Assembly: GCF_009380215.1 (NCBI RefSeq)
Contig: NZ_WHUG01000007.1
Coordinates: forward strand, 186,001 to 250,000
Length of the DNA: 64,000 nucleotides
Reading direction: 5' to 3'
Origin: Rugamonas aquatica
GTDB taxonomy: Bacteria; Pseudomonadota; Gammaproteobacteria; Burkholderiales; Burkholderiaceae_D
The notes beneath the pieces were generated by a model. The model did not search any database. It had not been told where the DNA came from and saw only the letters and a list, made by a program, of their open reading frames with translations. The position numbers were made by a program, and so were the translations under genes. Positions 8,903-17,843 of this stretch are shown in pieces. Positions within the stretch are counted from its first letter, which is position 1, and every line of letters starts with the position of its first letter.

Positions 8903-9747
8903 TACACCCGATGCCCGATCCAATCGCCCTGCAACTGGGGCCGGTGGCGATCCACTGGTACGGTTTGATGTACGTCCTCGCCTTCGCCATGTTCATCGCG
9001 CTGGGCCGCGTGCGCATCAAGCAGCCGCACATCGCCGCGCAGGGCTGGAAGAAGGAAGACTTGGACGACATGCTCTTCTACGGCATGCTGGGCGTGGTGA
9101 TCGGCGGCCGCATGGGCGAGGTGCTGTTCTACCGTCCCGGCTACTTCTTCGCCAATCCGATCGAGATTTTCAAGGTCTGGCATGGAGGCATGTCCTTCCA
9201 CGGCGGCTTCCTCGGCGTGCTGATCGCGATGGCCGTGTGGGCGCGCAAGAGCGGCCGCAATCTGCTGGACGTGTACGACTTCATCGCGCCGCTGGTGCCG
9301 CTGGGTTACGCCGCCGGACGCCTGGGTAACTTCATCAACGCCGAACTGCCGGGCCGCGTGGCCGGCGATCAAACGCTGCCTTGGGCGATGCTGTGGCCCG
9401 ACACGAACTATCCGCTGTGGCCGAATCCCGTGTTCCTGCAAGGCTTGCGCCATCCGTCGCCTATCTATCAGTTGCTGATCGATGGCCTGCTGGTGTTCGC
9501 GATCCTGTGGCTGTATGCGCGCAAGGAGCGTCCACGCCTGGCGGTCGGCGCGACGTACACGCTGCTGTATGGCTGCGCGCGCTTCTTCACCGAATACTTC
9601 CGCACGCCGGATTGGGAAACCACCGTGCTCGGCATGCCGATCACCTCGGGCCAGGTGCTGTCGCTGCCGATGGTCGCAGGCGCGCTGGCGATGCTGGCGT
9701 GGGCCTACACCGTCAAACAGAAAGGCCGCGCGCCGATCTCGCGCTAA
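8896..9747 (+). CDS. lgt: Prolipoprotein diacylglyceryl transferase
   Basis: A 283-residue inner-membrane enzyme that transfers diacylglycerol from phosphatidylglycerol to the lipobox cysteine of prolipoproteins. Key segments: HWYGLMYVLAF near the N-terminus, FHGGFLG, and the signature GRLGNFINAELPGR. Seven hydrophobic spans are expected. AAGGAAG precedes the ATG. It overlaps the LysR gene and converges on the EVE gene with a 4-base overlap. Confidence 0.97.
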   Translation: MLIHPMPDPIALQLGPVAIHWYGLMYVLAFAMFIALGRVRIKQPHIAAQGWKKEDLDDMLFYGMLGVVIGGRMGEVLFYRPGYFFANPIEIFKVWHGGMSFHGGFLGVLIAMAVWARKSGRNLLDVYDFIAPLVPLGYAAGRLGNFINAELPGRVAGDQTLPWAMLWPDTNYPLWPNPVFLQGLRHPSPIYQLLIDGLLVFAILWLYARKERPRLAVGATYTLLYGCARFFTEYFRTPDWETTVLGMPITSGQVLSLPMVAGALAMLAWAYTVKQKGRAPISR

Positions 9748-10205
9748 TTCTTCAGCAGCTTGACGATGGCGGCCCACTGCGCCGCCGTCACCGGCGTGAT
9801 CGACAGACGGCTGCCTTTTTGCAGCACCACCATGTCCTCCAGCGCCGGTATGGTGCGCATCTCCGCCAGCGGCAGCAGCCGCGTTTTCTGCGTGCCGCGC
9901 ACATCGACCGAGATCCAGCGCGGCTGTTCCTGCGTGGCCTTGGGGTCGTAGTACTTGCTGTCCTTGTCGAACTGCGTGGCGTCGGGATACGGTCCGCCCA
10001 CCACTTTCGCCAGCCCGGCGATGCCGGGTTCGGGACAGCTGGAGTGATAGAACAAGACGCCGTCGCCATCCTGCATACCATCGCGCATGAAGTTGCGGGC
10101 CTGGTAGTTGCGCACGCCGAACCACGGCGTGGTCTGATCGGGCGAAGCCATCACATCGTCGATGCTGACTTCATCGGGCTCGGATTTCATCAACCAGTAT
10201 TGCAT
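9744..10205 (-). CDS. EVE domain-containing protein
   Basis: A 153-residue single-domain EVE protein: MQYWLMKSEPDEVSIDD at the N-terminus, WFGVRNYQARNFMRDGMQDGDGVLFYHSS, and PRWISVDV. EVE domains have a PUA-like fold and bind modified bases in DNA or RNA. I chose the ATG at 10205 because MxYWLMKSEP is the family start. Confidence 0.93.
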   Translation of the reverse strand: MQYWLMKSEPDEVSIDDVMASPDQTTPWFGVRNYQARNFMRDGMQDGDGVLFYHSSCPEPGIAGLAKVVGGPYPDATQFDKDSKYYDPKATQEQPRWISVDVRGTQKTRLLPLAEMRTIPALEDMVVLQKGSRLSITPVTAAQWAAIVKLLKN

Positions 10206-10233
10206 GGGGCAGCTCCCAATAAAAACGTCCAGA

Positions 10234-10274
10234 CGAAAAAAAGCGGCTGCGCACTCACATGCTTGCAACCGCTT
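10234..10274 (-). terminator. Terminator downstream of 6S RNA
   Basis: On the minus strand AAGCGGTTGC pairs with GCAGCCGCTT across a 14-base loop, followed by a run of seven T. It lies immediately 3' of the 6S RNA gene and before the EVE gene. Confidence 0.8.
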
Positions 10275-10287
10275 CTTTATATGATAA

Positions 10288-10463
10288 GGCCCCGCCTGTG
10301 CCGTCTTTGCCGGCATCCCGAACCAAACGGTTCAAGGTGGTCACAGTTAGTTCAATTTCGGGTTCATCGGACTAGCGACGCTCACGCCCATCGAACAAAA
10401 TTCCGCAACCGGTGCACATAAATGGTTCAAGGAATATATGGCAATCGCGAACACCGCAGGGTG
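10288..10463 (-). ncRNA. ssrS: 6S RNA
   Basis: This region lies directly downstream of zapA, the conserved place for ssrS. It carries 6S hallmarks on the minus strand: a 5' CCCTGCGGTGTTCG closing stem that can pair with a GC-rich 3' end, TTCCTTGAACC in the 5' arm, and CACCTTGAACCG near the 3' end as in E. coli 6S RNA. A TAAACT -10-like box lies just upstream (10470-10475). 6S RNA mimics an open promoter and sequesters sigma70 RNA polymerase in stationary phase. Ends are estimates to within a few bases. Confidence 0.85.
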
Positions 10464-10511
10464 AAACGAAGTTTACTCTTTTGTCCGCCGCAAAGGAAGG
10501 AGTTTAGCGAA

Positions 10512-10823
10512 TTAAAACAGAGTTTCTTGCGGCGTCAGTGCGCTGTCGAGTACTTTGTGCATGGCGCTGATCTTGGTCTGCACTTCCAGTATAGACATGT
10601 CCGACAGCGGCCCCACCGGCGATTTCACCGACAGGAACTCCGCCGCCATGCCCAGCGCAGCCATCACGGCGATGCGGTCGTTGCCCTTGACCTTGCCGGC
10701 ATCACGGATCGCGGTCATCTTCTTGTCCAGGAAGGTCGCGGCCTCGCGCAGCGCGCGCTCCTCGCCTTCCTTGACGACCAGTCGATACGTCGAACCCATG
10801 ATGGTAACGTCCAGCTGTATCAT
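10512..10823 (-). CDS. zapA: Cell division protein ZapA
   Basis: A 103-residue cytosolic FtsZ-associated protein. The N-terminal MIQLDVTIMGSTYRLVVKEGEE and the following helix with ALREAATFLDKKM match the ZapA family; the C-terminal half is a coiled coil. It promotes FtsZ bundling at the Z-ring. It overlaps the upstream zapB-like gene by 4 bases, and 6S RNA follows. Confidence 0.95.
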   Translation of the reverse strand: MIQLDVTIMGSTYRLVVKEGEERALREAATFLDKKMTAIRDAGKVKGNDRIAVMAALGMAAEFLSVKSPVGPLSDMSILEVQTKISAMHKVLDSALTPQETLF

Positions 10824-11062
10824 CGTGCATCCTCGTTTTCGGGCTGTTCTTCCTGTTCGGCGTCGCCGTCCAGCGCAGGGATTTTCTCCAGCAAGGCTTC
10901 CACCCGGCCGGCCGCTTCACTCAGCTTGCGCTGATAGCTCATGTTCTCGATCACCAGAGCGGAATTCGCCTGGCGCAGTTGGGCATTTTCCCGGCGCAGG
11001 GCCTGGGTCATCTCGGCCAACTGGTCGATTTTATCGGATAGGTCTTGGAATTCTGAAATCAT
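10820..11062 (-). CDS. ZapB-like coiled-coil division protein
   Basis: An 80-residue protein that is nearly all coiled coil (FQDLSDKIDQLAEMTQALRR, then ENAQLRQANSALV), ending in an acidic tail. It precedes zapA with a 4-base overlap, the arrangement of the TIGR02449/ZapB-like genes of beta- and gammaproteobacteria. I chose the ATG at 11062; a longer in-frame start at 11203 lies beyond the hairpin at 11104-11140 and is unlikely. Confidence 0.8.
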   Translation of the reverse strand: MISEFQDLSDKIDQLAEMTQALRRENAQLRQANSALVIENMSYQRKLSEAAGRVEALLEKIPALDGDAEQEEQPENEDAR

Positions 11063-11103
11063 CCCGCCACTATAGGCAGCGCGCGTTACGCCGTCAACAG
11101 AAT

Positions 11104-11140
11104 CGCACGCTTGCCCGCATTTTTGCCGGGCAAGCGCGTG
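11104..11140. terminator. Long hairpin between the GH2 gene and zapB-like gene
   Basis: A perfect 10-bp stem CGCTTGCCCG/CGGGCAAGCG, extendable with GCAC/GTG flanks. It is probably the terminator of the GH2 operon, although no clean T-run follows on the minus strand. Confidence 0.5.
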
Positions 11141-11177
11141 ATTTATTTCCTTGCCGTCAACGCGTCGACGGAAATTG

Positions 11178-14027
11178 CTATTTTGCCAGCAAGCGTGGCG
11201 CAATACTCACATGGCCTTCGATGCCGCTGGTTTTTCCATCCTCCGCTTCGATGACGACATTGATCTCACGTGGCCCGGCACCGGCCGGCAGCGGCAACTC
11301 GAACGCTGCCGGCGAGTAGCTTTCCTTCCTGCCGATCAACTGTCCGTTCAACCAGACCTCCGCCTTGCCACGCACGCTGGCGAAACGTATCACACCGCTG
11401 CCATCGGCCAGGTTCTTGCGCGGCGTGAAGCTGGCGCGATACAGATGGTACTTCGCGGCGGCCGGCGCGATCATCGGCGGCGAACCCCAGCCCCAGGTGT
11501 TCATGTCGAAGCTGGCCAGTTGCTGATTGGGGTCGGGACGCTGGGCGCTGTCCGGCGCGATGCGCCAGCTGCGCACCAGCGTCAACGGCGCTTCGGCCGA
11601 TTCCACGTAGGGCTGTGCAGGAACCGACCGCACCGGAATATCAATGCGCGCAGGCGCCAGTCCCGCTGCGGTGGCGGTGATGCTGATGGCCTCCGCGCTG
11701 TCGTAGCAGCTCTGCACGATCAGCTGGGCCAGGCCATTGAACAGGCGGCGCGTCGCGCCCTTCTCGTCCTCGTGCGAATTCGGATCGCCGTTGCCGTGAC
11801 CGATGGAGCGGCCGCCGCCCGTCACCGCAAACGTCACCTGCGCATCGGCCAGCGGCACAGCGCGGCCTTGCGCATCCAACGCGCGCACCGTGATCGGCAT
11901 CGCATCGCGGCCATCGCCGGCCAGTTGCGAGCGGTCGGGCACCAGCTCCAGCGCGACTGCGGCGCCGGTGGTTTCCACCGCCGTGCGTGCGACCTCCTTG
12001 CTGCCGTTGTAGCCGATCGCCTCCAGCTTGCCGGGCGCGTAGGCGACGTTGAAGTTATTCATGCGGTACTGGTCTACCTTCTGCTCACCCAGCAGGCGGC
12101 CGTTCAGCAGCAGCTGCACGCGCTCCACGTTGGCCATCACCATCACGCGAATCTCCTTGCCCTCGCTGCCGCTCCAGTTCCAGTGCGGCGCGATGTGGAT
12201 CAGCGGACGGTCCTTGATCCACTGCACCTGGTGGATGTAGTAGGCATTCTTCGGGAAGCCGTTCAGATCCATGATGCCGAATACCGAGCTGACAGACGGC
12301 CATTCATTGGGCGTAGGCTCGCCGCGATAGTCGAAACCAGTCCAGACAAAGCCGCCCGCCACATAAGGCCGCGTGGCGATCGCCTGCCATGCGTCGCGAT
12401 GGGTATTGCCCCACTCTGCCGCATCGTCGTCGTAGCTGGCGATCAGGTTCTTCTCGCGCACAGTCTTGAACTCGCCGCGTGTCATGTAGGCCGACGTGTC
12501 TTCGGAGCTGGTGAACGGCTTGTTAGGATTAGCCTTGTGATAGCGGTCATAATCCGGAACCTGGTAGTTGGAGCCCACCACGTCCACCGCGTGCGACACG
12601 TTCAGCTCCGTCAGGAAGCCTCCGTTCATCGCCGCCGTCACCGGCCGCGTGTCGTCCAGCGCCTTCACGGCGGCCGACATGCGGCGCACCATTTCATAGC
12701 CTACTTCCGTGGCCTGCTCCGGTTCTTCATTGAACACCGACCACAGGATCACGCCCGGATGATGGCGGTCGCGCTTGACCATCCACTCCAGCTGCTTCAG
12801 ATAATCCGGCGACGGATTGAAGTTGCGGTTCTCGTCCATGACGACAAAGCCCATGCGGTCCACCAGATCCAGCACTTCGGCCGCCGGAGCATTGTGCGAG
12901 AAGCGGATCGCGTTCACGCCCAGCTCCTTCAAGCGCCGCAGGCGATACTCCCACACCGAGTCCGGCACGGCCACGCCGACGCCCGCATGGTCCTGGTGGA
13001 TGCACACGCCTTGCAGCTTCACATGCACGCCATTGAGGAAGAAGCCCTGCGCCGCGTCGAAGCGGATGGTGCGGAAGCCGGTATGCAGCGATACCTCGTC
13101 CAGAGCCTTGCCATCCTGTAGAACACGCGTCGTCACGCGATACAGATTGGTTTTCTCCAGCGACCATAGTACCGGGGCGCTGACGGCAAGCGGAACCTGC
13201 ACCGTGCTCGCGCCCAGCGCGGCCACACGCGCAGTGGCGCTCCGGCGCAGCACCTGCTTGCCGGCCGGGTCGAACAGCGTCACTTCAACCGTCACGCCGC
13301 TGGCCTGCCTGCCGCTGTTATTGAGAGTGACTTCGACCGGCATCGTCCACTGTTTACCCTTGCCAGAAGGCGGCACGGGCGTGGCATGCACGCCGTCCGT
13401 CGCCACATGCACCGGATCGCGCTTGACCAGCCACGCATGGCGATACATGCCCGCGCCCTCGTACCACCAGCCTTCCATGGCCTCTGCATCGGCACGGATG
13501 GCGATGGTGTTCATCGCGTCGCCGTAGCGCAGGTAGGGCGTGATGTCGATATAGCTGGCGTTGTAGCCGGACCAGTTGCGGTTGACCACATTGCCGTTCA
13601 CCCAAACGGTGGCGTGGGTGGCGATGGCGTCGAACTGCAACTCGAAATGGCGGCCACGATCGGCGGCGTCCACGCGCAGATAGCGCCGGTACCAGCCGAT
13701 GCCGCGTGGACGATAGCCCTGCGACACATTCGCGCTGGGATCGAACGGACCTTCGACCGCCCAGTCGTGCGGCAGGTCCAGGTGGCGCCAGTCGGAATCG
13801 TCGAACTCCGTACCGGCCGCACCGGCGGCATTGCCGGCCTTGGCGTTGCCGTAGGATTCGCCATGCCCCTTGATCGGCGGCTGGACGATATCGCCCAGAT
13901 GGAACAGCCAGCCGCGATCCAGCGACAACCGCTCACGGCCCGGCGTTGCGCCCTGCGCGGCCACGCAAGCCGACAGCAGAAGGATGACGGACCACAGCCG
14001 CCGCCAGTTGAATGTGTACGATTTCAA
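11178..14027 (-). CDS. Secreted glycoside hydrolase family 2 (beta-galactosidase-like)
   Basis: A 949-residue exported enzyme. A signal peptide (about residues 1-26) is followed by a sugar-binding jelly roll (DWRHLDLPHDWAVEG, GIGWYRRYLRV), an Ig-like domain, and a TIM barrel with GVCIHQDHAGVG, acid/base Glu in WSVFNEEPEQ and a probable nucleophile in TSSEDTSAY. C-terminal DUF4982-like and jelly-roll modules follow. The start is TTG at 14027 after GGAGGCGCGGA. The neighbouring galactonate genes favour beta-galactosidase, though beta-glucuronidase or mannosidase activity cannot be excluded. Confidence 0.88.
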   Translation of the reverse strand: MKSYTFNWRRLWSVILLLSACVAAQGATPGRERLSLDRGWLFHLGDIVQPPIKGHGESYGNAKAGNAAGAAGTEFDDSDWRHLDLPHDWAVEGPFDPSANVSQGYRPRGIGWYRRYLRVDAADRGRHFELQFDAIATHATVWVNGNVVNRNWSGYNASYIDITPYLRYGDAMNTIAIRADAEAMEGWWYEGAGMYRHAWLVKRDPVHVATDGVHATPVPPSGKGKQWTMPVEVTLNNSGRQASGVTVEVTLFDPAGKQVLRRSATARVAALGASTVQVPLAVSAPVLWSLEKTNLYRVTTRVLQDGKALDEVSLHTGFRTIRFDAAQGFFLNGVHVKLQGVCIHQDHAGVGVAVPDSVWEYRLRRLKELGVNAIRFSHNAPAAEVLDLVDRMGFVVMDENRNFNPSPDYLKQLEWMVKRDRHHPGVILWSVFNEEPEQATEVGYEMVRRMSAAVKALDDTRPVTAAMNGGFLTELNVSHAVDVVGSNYQVPDYDRYHKANPNKPFTSSEDTSAYMTRGEFKTVREKNLIASYDDDAAEWGNTHRDAWQAIATRPYVAGGFVWTGFDYRGEPTPNEWPSVSSVFGIMDLNGFPKNAYYIHQVQWIKDRPLIHIAPHWNWSGSEGKEIRVMVMANVERVQLLLNGRLLGEQKVDQYRMNNFNVAYAPGKLEAIGYNGSKEVARTAVETTGAAVALELVPDRSQLAGDGRDAMPITVRALDAQGRAVPLADAQVTFAVTGGGRSIGHGNGDPNSHEDEKGATRRLFNGLAQLIVQSCYDSAEAISITATAAGLAPARIDIPVRSVPAQPYVESAEAPLTLVRSWRIAPDSAQRPDPNQQLASFDMNTWGWGSPPMIAPAAAKYHLYRASFTPRKNLADGSGVIRFASVRGKAEVWLNGQLIGRKESYSPAAFELPLPAGAGPREINVVIEAEDGKTSGIEGHVSIAPRLLAK

Positions 14028-14041
14028 TCCGCGCCTCCTGA

Positions 14042-14079
14042 ATAAAAAAACGGAGCAGCGCCATCACGCACCGCTCCGC
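14042..14079 (-). terminator. Terminator or attenuator between receptor and GH2 genes
   Basis: On the minus strand an imperfect GGAGCGGTGCG...CGCTGCTCC stem is followed by seven T. It follows the receptor gene and precedes GH2 by 15 bases, so it probably lowers GH2 transcription relative to the receptor. Confidence 0.75.
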
Positions 14080-14100
14080 CAAGACCACGATAAAAACAGA

Positions 14101-16689
14101 TTACAGCTTGAACGACAGACCCAGGTTGAAACGGCGGCCAAACTCGGTCACTTCCTGCTGCACAGGGATGTTCGAGCTGGTATAGACGGCCTTCTGGTTG
14201 GTCAGGTTGTCGATACCGAAGCGTAGCTGGATATTCGGCGTCAGTTGCTTGGCCAGGTTCAGCGTCACATAGGTTTCGGCTTCGTTCTCGATCAACTGGC
14301 CGGCGCCCCAGGTTGGATTGCGCACGAAAGCACTGTGGTAGTTGGCCGAGATGCGCGCCTCGTAGCCGGCCTTCTCGTACCACAGCGTCACGCCACCGTT
14401 GCTCTTCATCAGACCTTCGATCGGATAAGGATTCACGCTCGGCGTTTTCTCGCGGATGTTACTGGTGGTGTAGGCGTAGTTGCTGGCGATGCCCAAGCCA
14501 TCAAACGGCGCAGGCAGCGAGGTGAAGGCCTGCTGGTATACCAGCTCCACGCCGCGGATGTCGCCGCCGTCGCCGTTGACCGAACGGGTGAGCGTTGCGG
14601 GACGGCCGTTGACAGTGGTGGTGTCGCTGGTGATGGCGATGTAGCGCGACACCTTCTTGTAGAACGCACCGACCGACAGCAGCGAGCCTTTATCGAAGTA
14701 CCACTGGTAAGCCAGGTCGACCTGGTTGGCCATCATCGGCTTCAGTTCGGGATTGCCGGCGCTGCCGCTGGTTGGCTGGGTGCTATCCGACACCACGCTC
14801 AGGTTGCGCGAAGCGCGCATCTCGTCCAGCGGCGCGCGCGACATGGCGCGCGCCACGCTGAAACGTACCTGGCGTTCCTGCGCTTCGTCCATGTTGAAGA
14901 TCAGATTCAGGCTAGGCAGGATCTCGTTGTAGGAAGTTCCGCCTTCCACCGCCGTCGGCGCCGCGTTGTTCAGCGATTGCATGCCGTAGCCGGTCTGCGT
15001 GGTATGCACAAGACGCACGCCAACGTTGCCGCGATAGGTCTTGCCAAACGCCGCGCCGTCCAGGTCACCCTGCACGAAGGCCGAGGTGCTGCGCTCCGTG
15101 ACCTTCCAGCCGGACAGCAGGTCGTTCTGCGTCTGCGGGCGGCCGTTCGGGTTGAAGGCATCCGGGCCGAAGGCTGCGGAGGTCGAAGCGCCGAAGTCCT
15201 TCAGCGCGATGTACGAAGGGAAGCCGCTGACGTTGACGGTCTCGTAAGCCGAGGCGGGAATCGTCTTGGAATCGAACTGCCAGGTCGTCTGGCGATAGCT
15301 CTTCTCGCGATCGGTGGCGCGCACGCCCACCTTCAGGCGGCTGATGATGCCTCCCTCGATCGGACGCGCCGCGCTCAGGCTAACTGCGTTCAGTAAGTCC
15401 TTCACGTGGCCGTCGGTATCGACGTACAGGGTCGCAGCGCCGAAGTTGGCAGGATTGCCGGTATCCATGCCGAAGTTGTAGCTCTGGTTCTCGTTGCCGG
15501 TGAAGTCCCAGGTGATCGTCGTGGGGTTATTCGAATATTGGCGCACATCGCGCCACTGGCTGCTGCGCATCGCGTGGGACGTGGACAGATCGCTTTCCAC
15601 CTTCCAGTCGCCGACATTGAACTTGCCGTTGATGCCGCTGGCGGCAACGCTGGTGTCCTGTATCCACAGGTAGTCGTTGGTGACCACGCCAACGTTTTTC
15701 AGCGAGCCGCCGGCGACATAGCCGTTGCGGATATCGAGGTTGCTGAAGTTGCCCGACTCGTAGCCGTCCCAGTTACCCAGGTCGCCGGTCCAGTGTTGCA
15801 GGCCCGGCTCACGGATCGCGGCCTTGGCGTAGTAACTGTCGGCGGTGATCAGCGCATCCTTGGTCGGCTTCCATTCGACCTTGCCCAGCAGGCTGGTACG
15901 CTTGTCCTTGCCGCGTTTGACTTCGTCCTGGAAGCCCCACGGCGTCTTGTCTACTTTGCCGTCGCCGTTCAGATCCGCCGAGTGGTCTTCGTTGAAGCCC
16001 CAATGACGCACGTTCTTTTGCAGCGAGGGCTGGTCCTGGTAGCTGAAGGCCAGCGCCACGCCCAGCGTCTTGTTGTTGAACTGGTCGATGTAGACGCCAC
16101 CGACGCGCGGTGCGGTCTTGTCGGCGCCGCCGATATCCTTGGCCAGCGCGTAGTACAACGCATCCGCCTTCAGCGAAACCTGGCGGCCCGAATACTTCAG
16201 CGGCGAGACGGTTTGCAGGTCGATGGTGGTGGCGATGCCGCCTTCCGCCAGCTCAGCGTTCTGCGTCTTGTAGATGGTGGCGCCGCTCAGCGACTCCGAT
16301 GGGAACTGCTCGAAACGCACAGCGCGGTTGGGCTCCGACGAAGCGAGCTCGCGGCCGTTCAGCGTGGCGCCGATGAAGCGTGGCCCCATGCCGCGCGCGA
16401 CGATCTGGCTGGCGTTGCCGCGATCCAGGCCGGACGACATGCCCGGCAACCGCGCCAGCGATTCGGCGATGGTGGTGTCAGGCAGCTTGCCGATGTCTTC
16501 CGACGAAACGACTTCCACGATGCTGTTCGAAGCTTCCTTGGCCGCCAATGCGTTGCGTACCGAGGCGCGGATGCCGGTGACGTTCACCTGCTGGATATCG
16601 CCAGCCGCTTCCTGGGCAAGCGCTTGTTGGACCAGCAATGGGGAGGTGAAAAGCGTGGCGATGAGCCAGCTCATTTTCTTGTGCTTCAT
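14101..16689 (-). CDS. TonB-dependent outer-membrane receptor
   Basis: A receptor of about 862 residues. A signal peptide ends at ALA, then a plug domain (VNVTGIRASVRNAL... DIGKLPDTTIAESLARLPG, IVARGMGPRFIGATLNGRELASS) and a beta-barrel ending in a Phe-containing terminal strand (RRFNLGLSFKL). The plug resembles TIGR01782-type receptors used for oligosaccharide uptake in Xanthomonadales and Caulobacter. GGAG is 8 bases before the ATG at 16689, so I prefer it over 16695. Context suggests galactosides cross the outer membrane here. Confidence 0.92.
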   Translation of the reverse strand: MKHKKMSWLIATLFTSPLLVQQALAQEAAGDIQQVNVTGIRASVRNALAAKEASNSIVEVVSSEDIGKLPDTTIAESLARLPGMSSGLDRGNASQIVARGMGPRFIGATLNGRELASSEPNRAVRFEQFPSESLSGATIYKTQNAELAEGGIATTIDLQTVSPLKYSGRQVSLKADALYYALAKDIGGADKTAPRVGGVYIDQFNNKTLGVALAFSYQDQPSLQKNVRHWGFNEDHSADLNGDGKVDKTPWGFQDEVKRGKDKRTSLLGKVEWKPTKDALITADSYYAKAAIREPGLQHWTGDLGNWDGYESGNFSNLDIRNGYVAGGSLKNVGVVTNDYLWIQDTSVAASGINGKFNVGDWKVESDLSTSHAMRSSQWRDVRQYSNNPTTITWDFTGNENQSYNFGMDTGNPANFGAATLYVDTDGHVKDLLNAVSLSAARPIEGGIISRLKVGVRATDREKSYRQTTWQFDSKTIPASAYETVNVSGFPSYIALKDFGASTSAAFGPDAFNPNGRPQTQNDLLSGWKVTERSTSAFVQGDLDGAAFGKTYRGNVGVRLVHTTQTGYGMQSLNNAAPTAVEGGTSYNEILPSLNLIFNMDEAQERQVRFSVARAMSRAPLDEMRASRNLSVVSDSTQPTSGSAGNPELKPMMANQVDLAYQWYFDKGSLLSVGAFYKKVSRYIAITSDTTTVNGRPATLTRSVNGDGGDIRGVELVYQQAFTSLPAPFDGLGIASNYAYTTSNIREKTPSVNPYPIEGLMKSNGGVTLWYEKAGYEARISANYHSAFVRNPTWGAGQLIENEAETYVTLNLAKQLTPNIQLRFGIDNLTNQKAVYTSSNIPVQQEVTEFGRRFNLGLSFKL

Positions 16690-16812
16690 TTGCATCTCCA
16701 GTGTTGTTTTGGTTTCGTCTCTGATTTACGGCTTGGACGAATAACTGGATGCTAGCGAAACGGAGGACGCACTTCCAATAGCATATTGCGTGCGGGGGAT
16801 ACCAAGATCGTA

Positions 16813-16825
16813 TATCTCGGCGATA
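16813..16825. promoter_or_regulatory. Candidate LysR site upstream of the receptor gene
   Basis: TATC-TCGGC-GATA, a T-N11-A dyad of LysR type. The same architecture (TATC-N5-GATA) recurs at 48983-48995 upstream of dgoK. It lies between the LysR gene and the receptor gene it probably controls. Confidence 0.45.
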
Positions 16826-16832
16826 CGCAGGC

Positions 16833-17795
16833 TTATGCGGGCCTGCGGTAGTGAGGGTAGATGCCGGCTGCGGCGTCGCGCAGCGCGAGCAGCATCGCAT
16901 CGGCGCCGGGCGAGAGCTGGTGTCGCTTGCGCGTCACAATGCCGAAGGAATCCATGCTGACGCCCAGATCGAACGGCAGCACCGTCATCAGGCCGGCCTC
17001 CAGATACGGCTGCACGGCGTCCGACGGCAATGCCACGATCATGTCGCTGCTTGTCAGCAGGCTTGCAACCACAGGCAAATCGAGGGTCTCGACGGTTTCC
17101 GCAGGCTGCTCCAGGCCATGCGAGAGGAACAGCGCGGTCAGGCGGTCGCGCAGTATGCTGCCGGCCGGCGGCAGTATCCAGCACTGCTCCATCAAGTCCT
17201 CAAGCTGCAGATCGGTGCGGCCGGCCAGCGGATGGTCGGCGCGCGCGATCAGCAGATGCGGCTCGTCGGTCAGCGGTTCGAAATTGAGTTCATCGGCGGC
17301 TTCGGTGTCGAGGATGCGTCCCACGACCAGATCCAGTTCGCCGCCGCGCAACCGTTCCACCAGCGCTTTGCTGGTCGACATGCTGACCGAGACATGCACC
17401 CGCGAGTGCCGCGACTTCAACAAGTTGATCGCCTTGGGCACCAGGCCCGTGGCCGGCGCCAGCACCGTGCCGATGCCCACGCGTCCGCGCAGGCCGGACA
17501 GCAGCTCCATCACCTCCTGGTGCGCCGCATCCATCTCCGCCAGCGCCGCGCCGGCGCGGCGTATCAGCACCTTGCCATACCAGGTCGGGGCGACGCCGCG
17601 CGACAGGCGCTCGAACAGTTGCACGCCAAGCGCATGTTCCAGCTCGCCCAATAATTTGGACGCGCCGGGCTGTGTCAGATTGGCGGCTTGCGCCGCATGG
17701 GCGATGGAGCCGTGGCGGCCCAGTTCGACCAGCAGGACCAGATGGCGGGTTTTCAGGTGGGAGCGGACGAAACGGTCGGAGCTTGAATCGGTCAT
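16833..17795 (-). CDS. LysR-family regulator (GbpR-like)
   Basis: A 320-residue regulator with an N-terminal HTH (LKTRHLVLLVELGRHGSIAHAAQ... TQPGASKLLGELEHALG) and an effector domain. The sequence style (SHLKTRHL, QPGASKLL, APTWYG) is that of the GbpR group, which controls sugar-binding protein and galactose genes in Agrobacterium and Azospirillum. Its place amid galactoside genes supports the same role here. The inducer is unknown. Confidence 0.85.
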   Translation of the reverse strand: MTDSSSDRFVRSHLKTRHLVLLVELGRHGSIAHAAQAANLTQPGASKLLGELEHALGVQLFERLSRGVAPTWYGKVLIRRAGAALAEMDAAHQEVMELLSGLRGRVGIGTVLAPATGLVPKAINLLKSRHSRVHVSVSMSTSKALVERLRGGELDLVVGRILDTEAADELNFEPLTDEPHLLIARADHPLAGRTDLQLEDLMEQCWILPPAGSILRDRLTALFLSHGLEQPAETVETLDLPVVASLLTSSDMIVALPSDAVQPYLEAGLMTVLPFDLGVSMDSFGIVTRKRHQLSPGADAMLLALRDAAAGIYPHYRRPA

Positions 17796-17843
17796 AGGGG
17801 CGATTTTCTGGATCGCCCATCATAAGGGCGGGCTGTGGCAGCG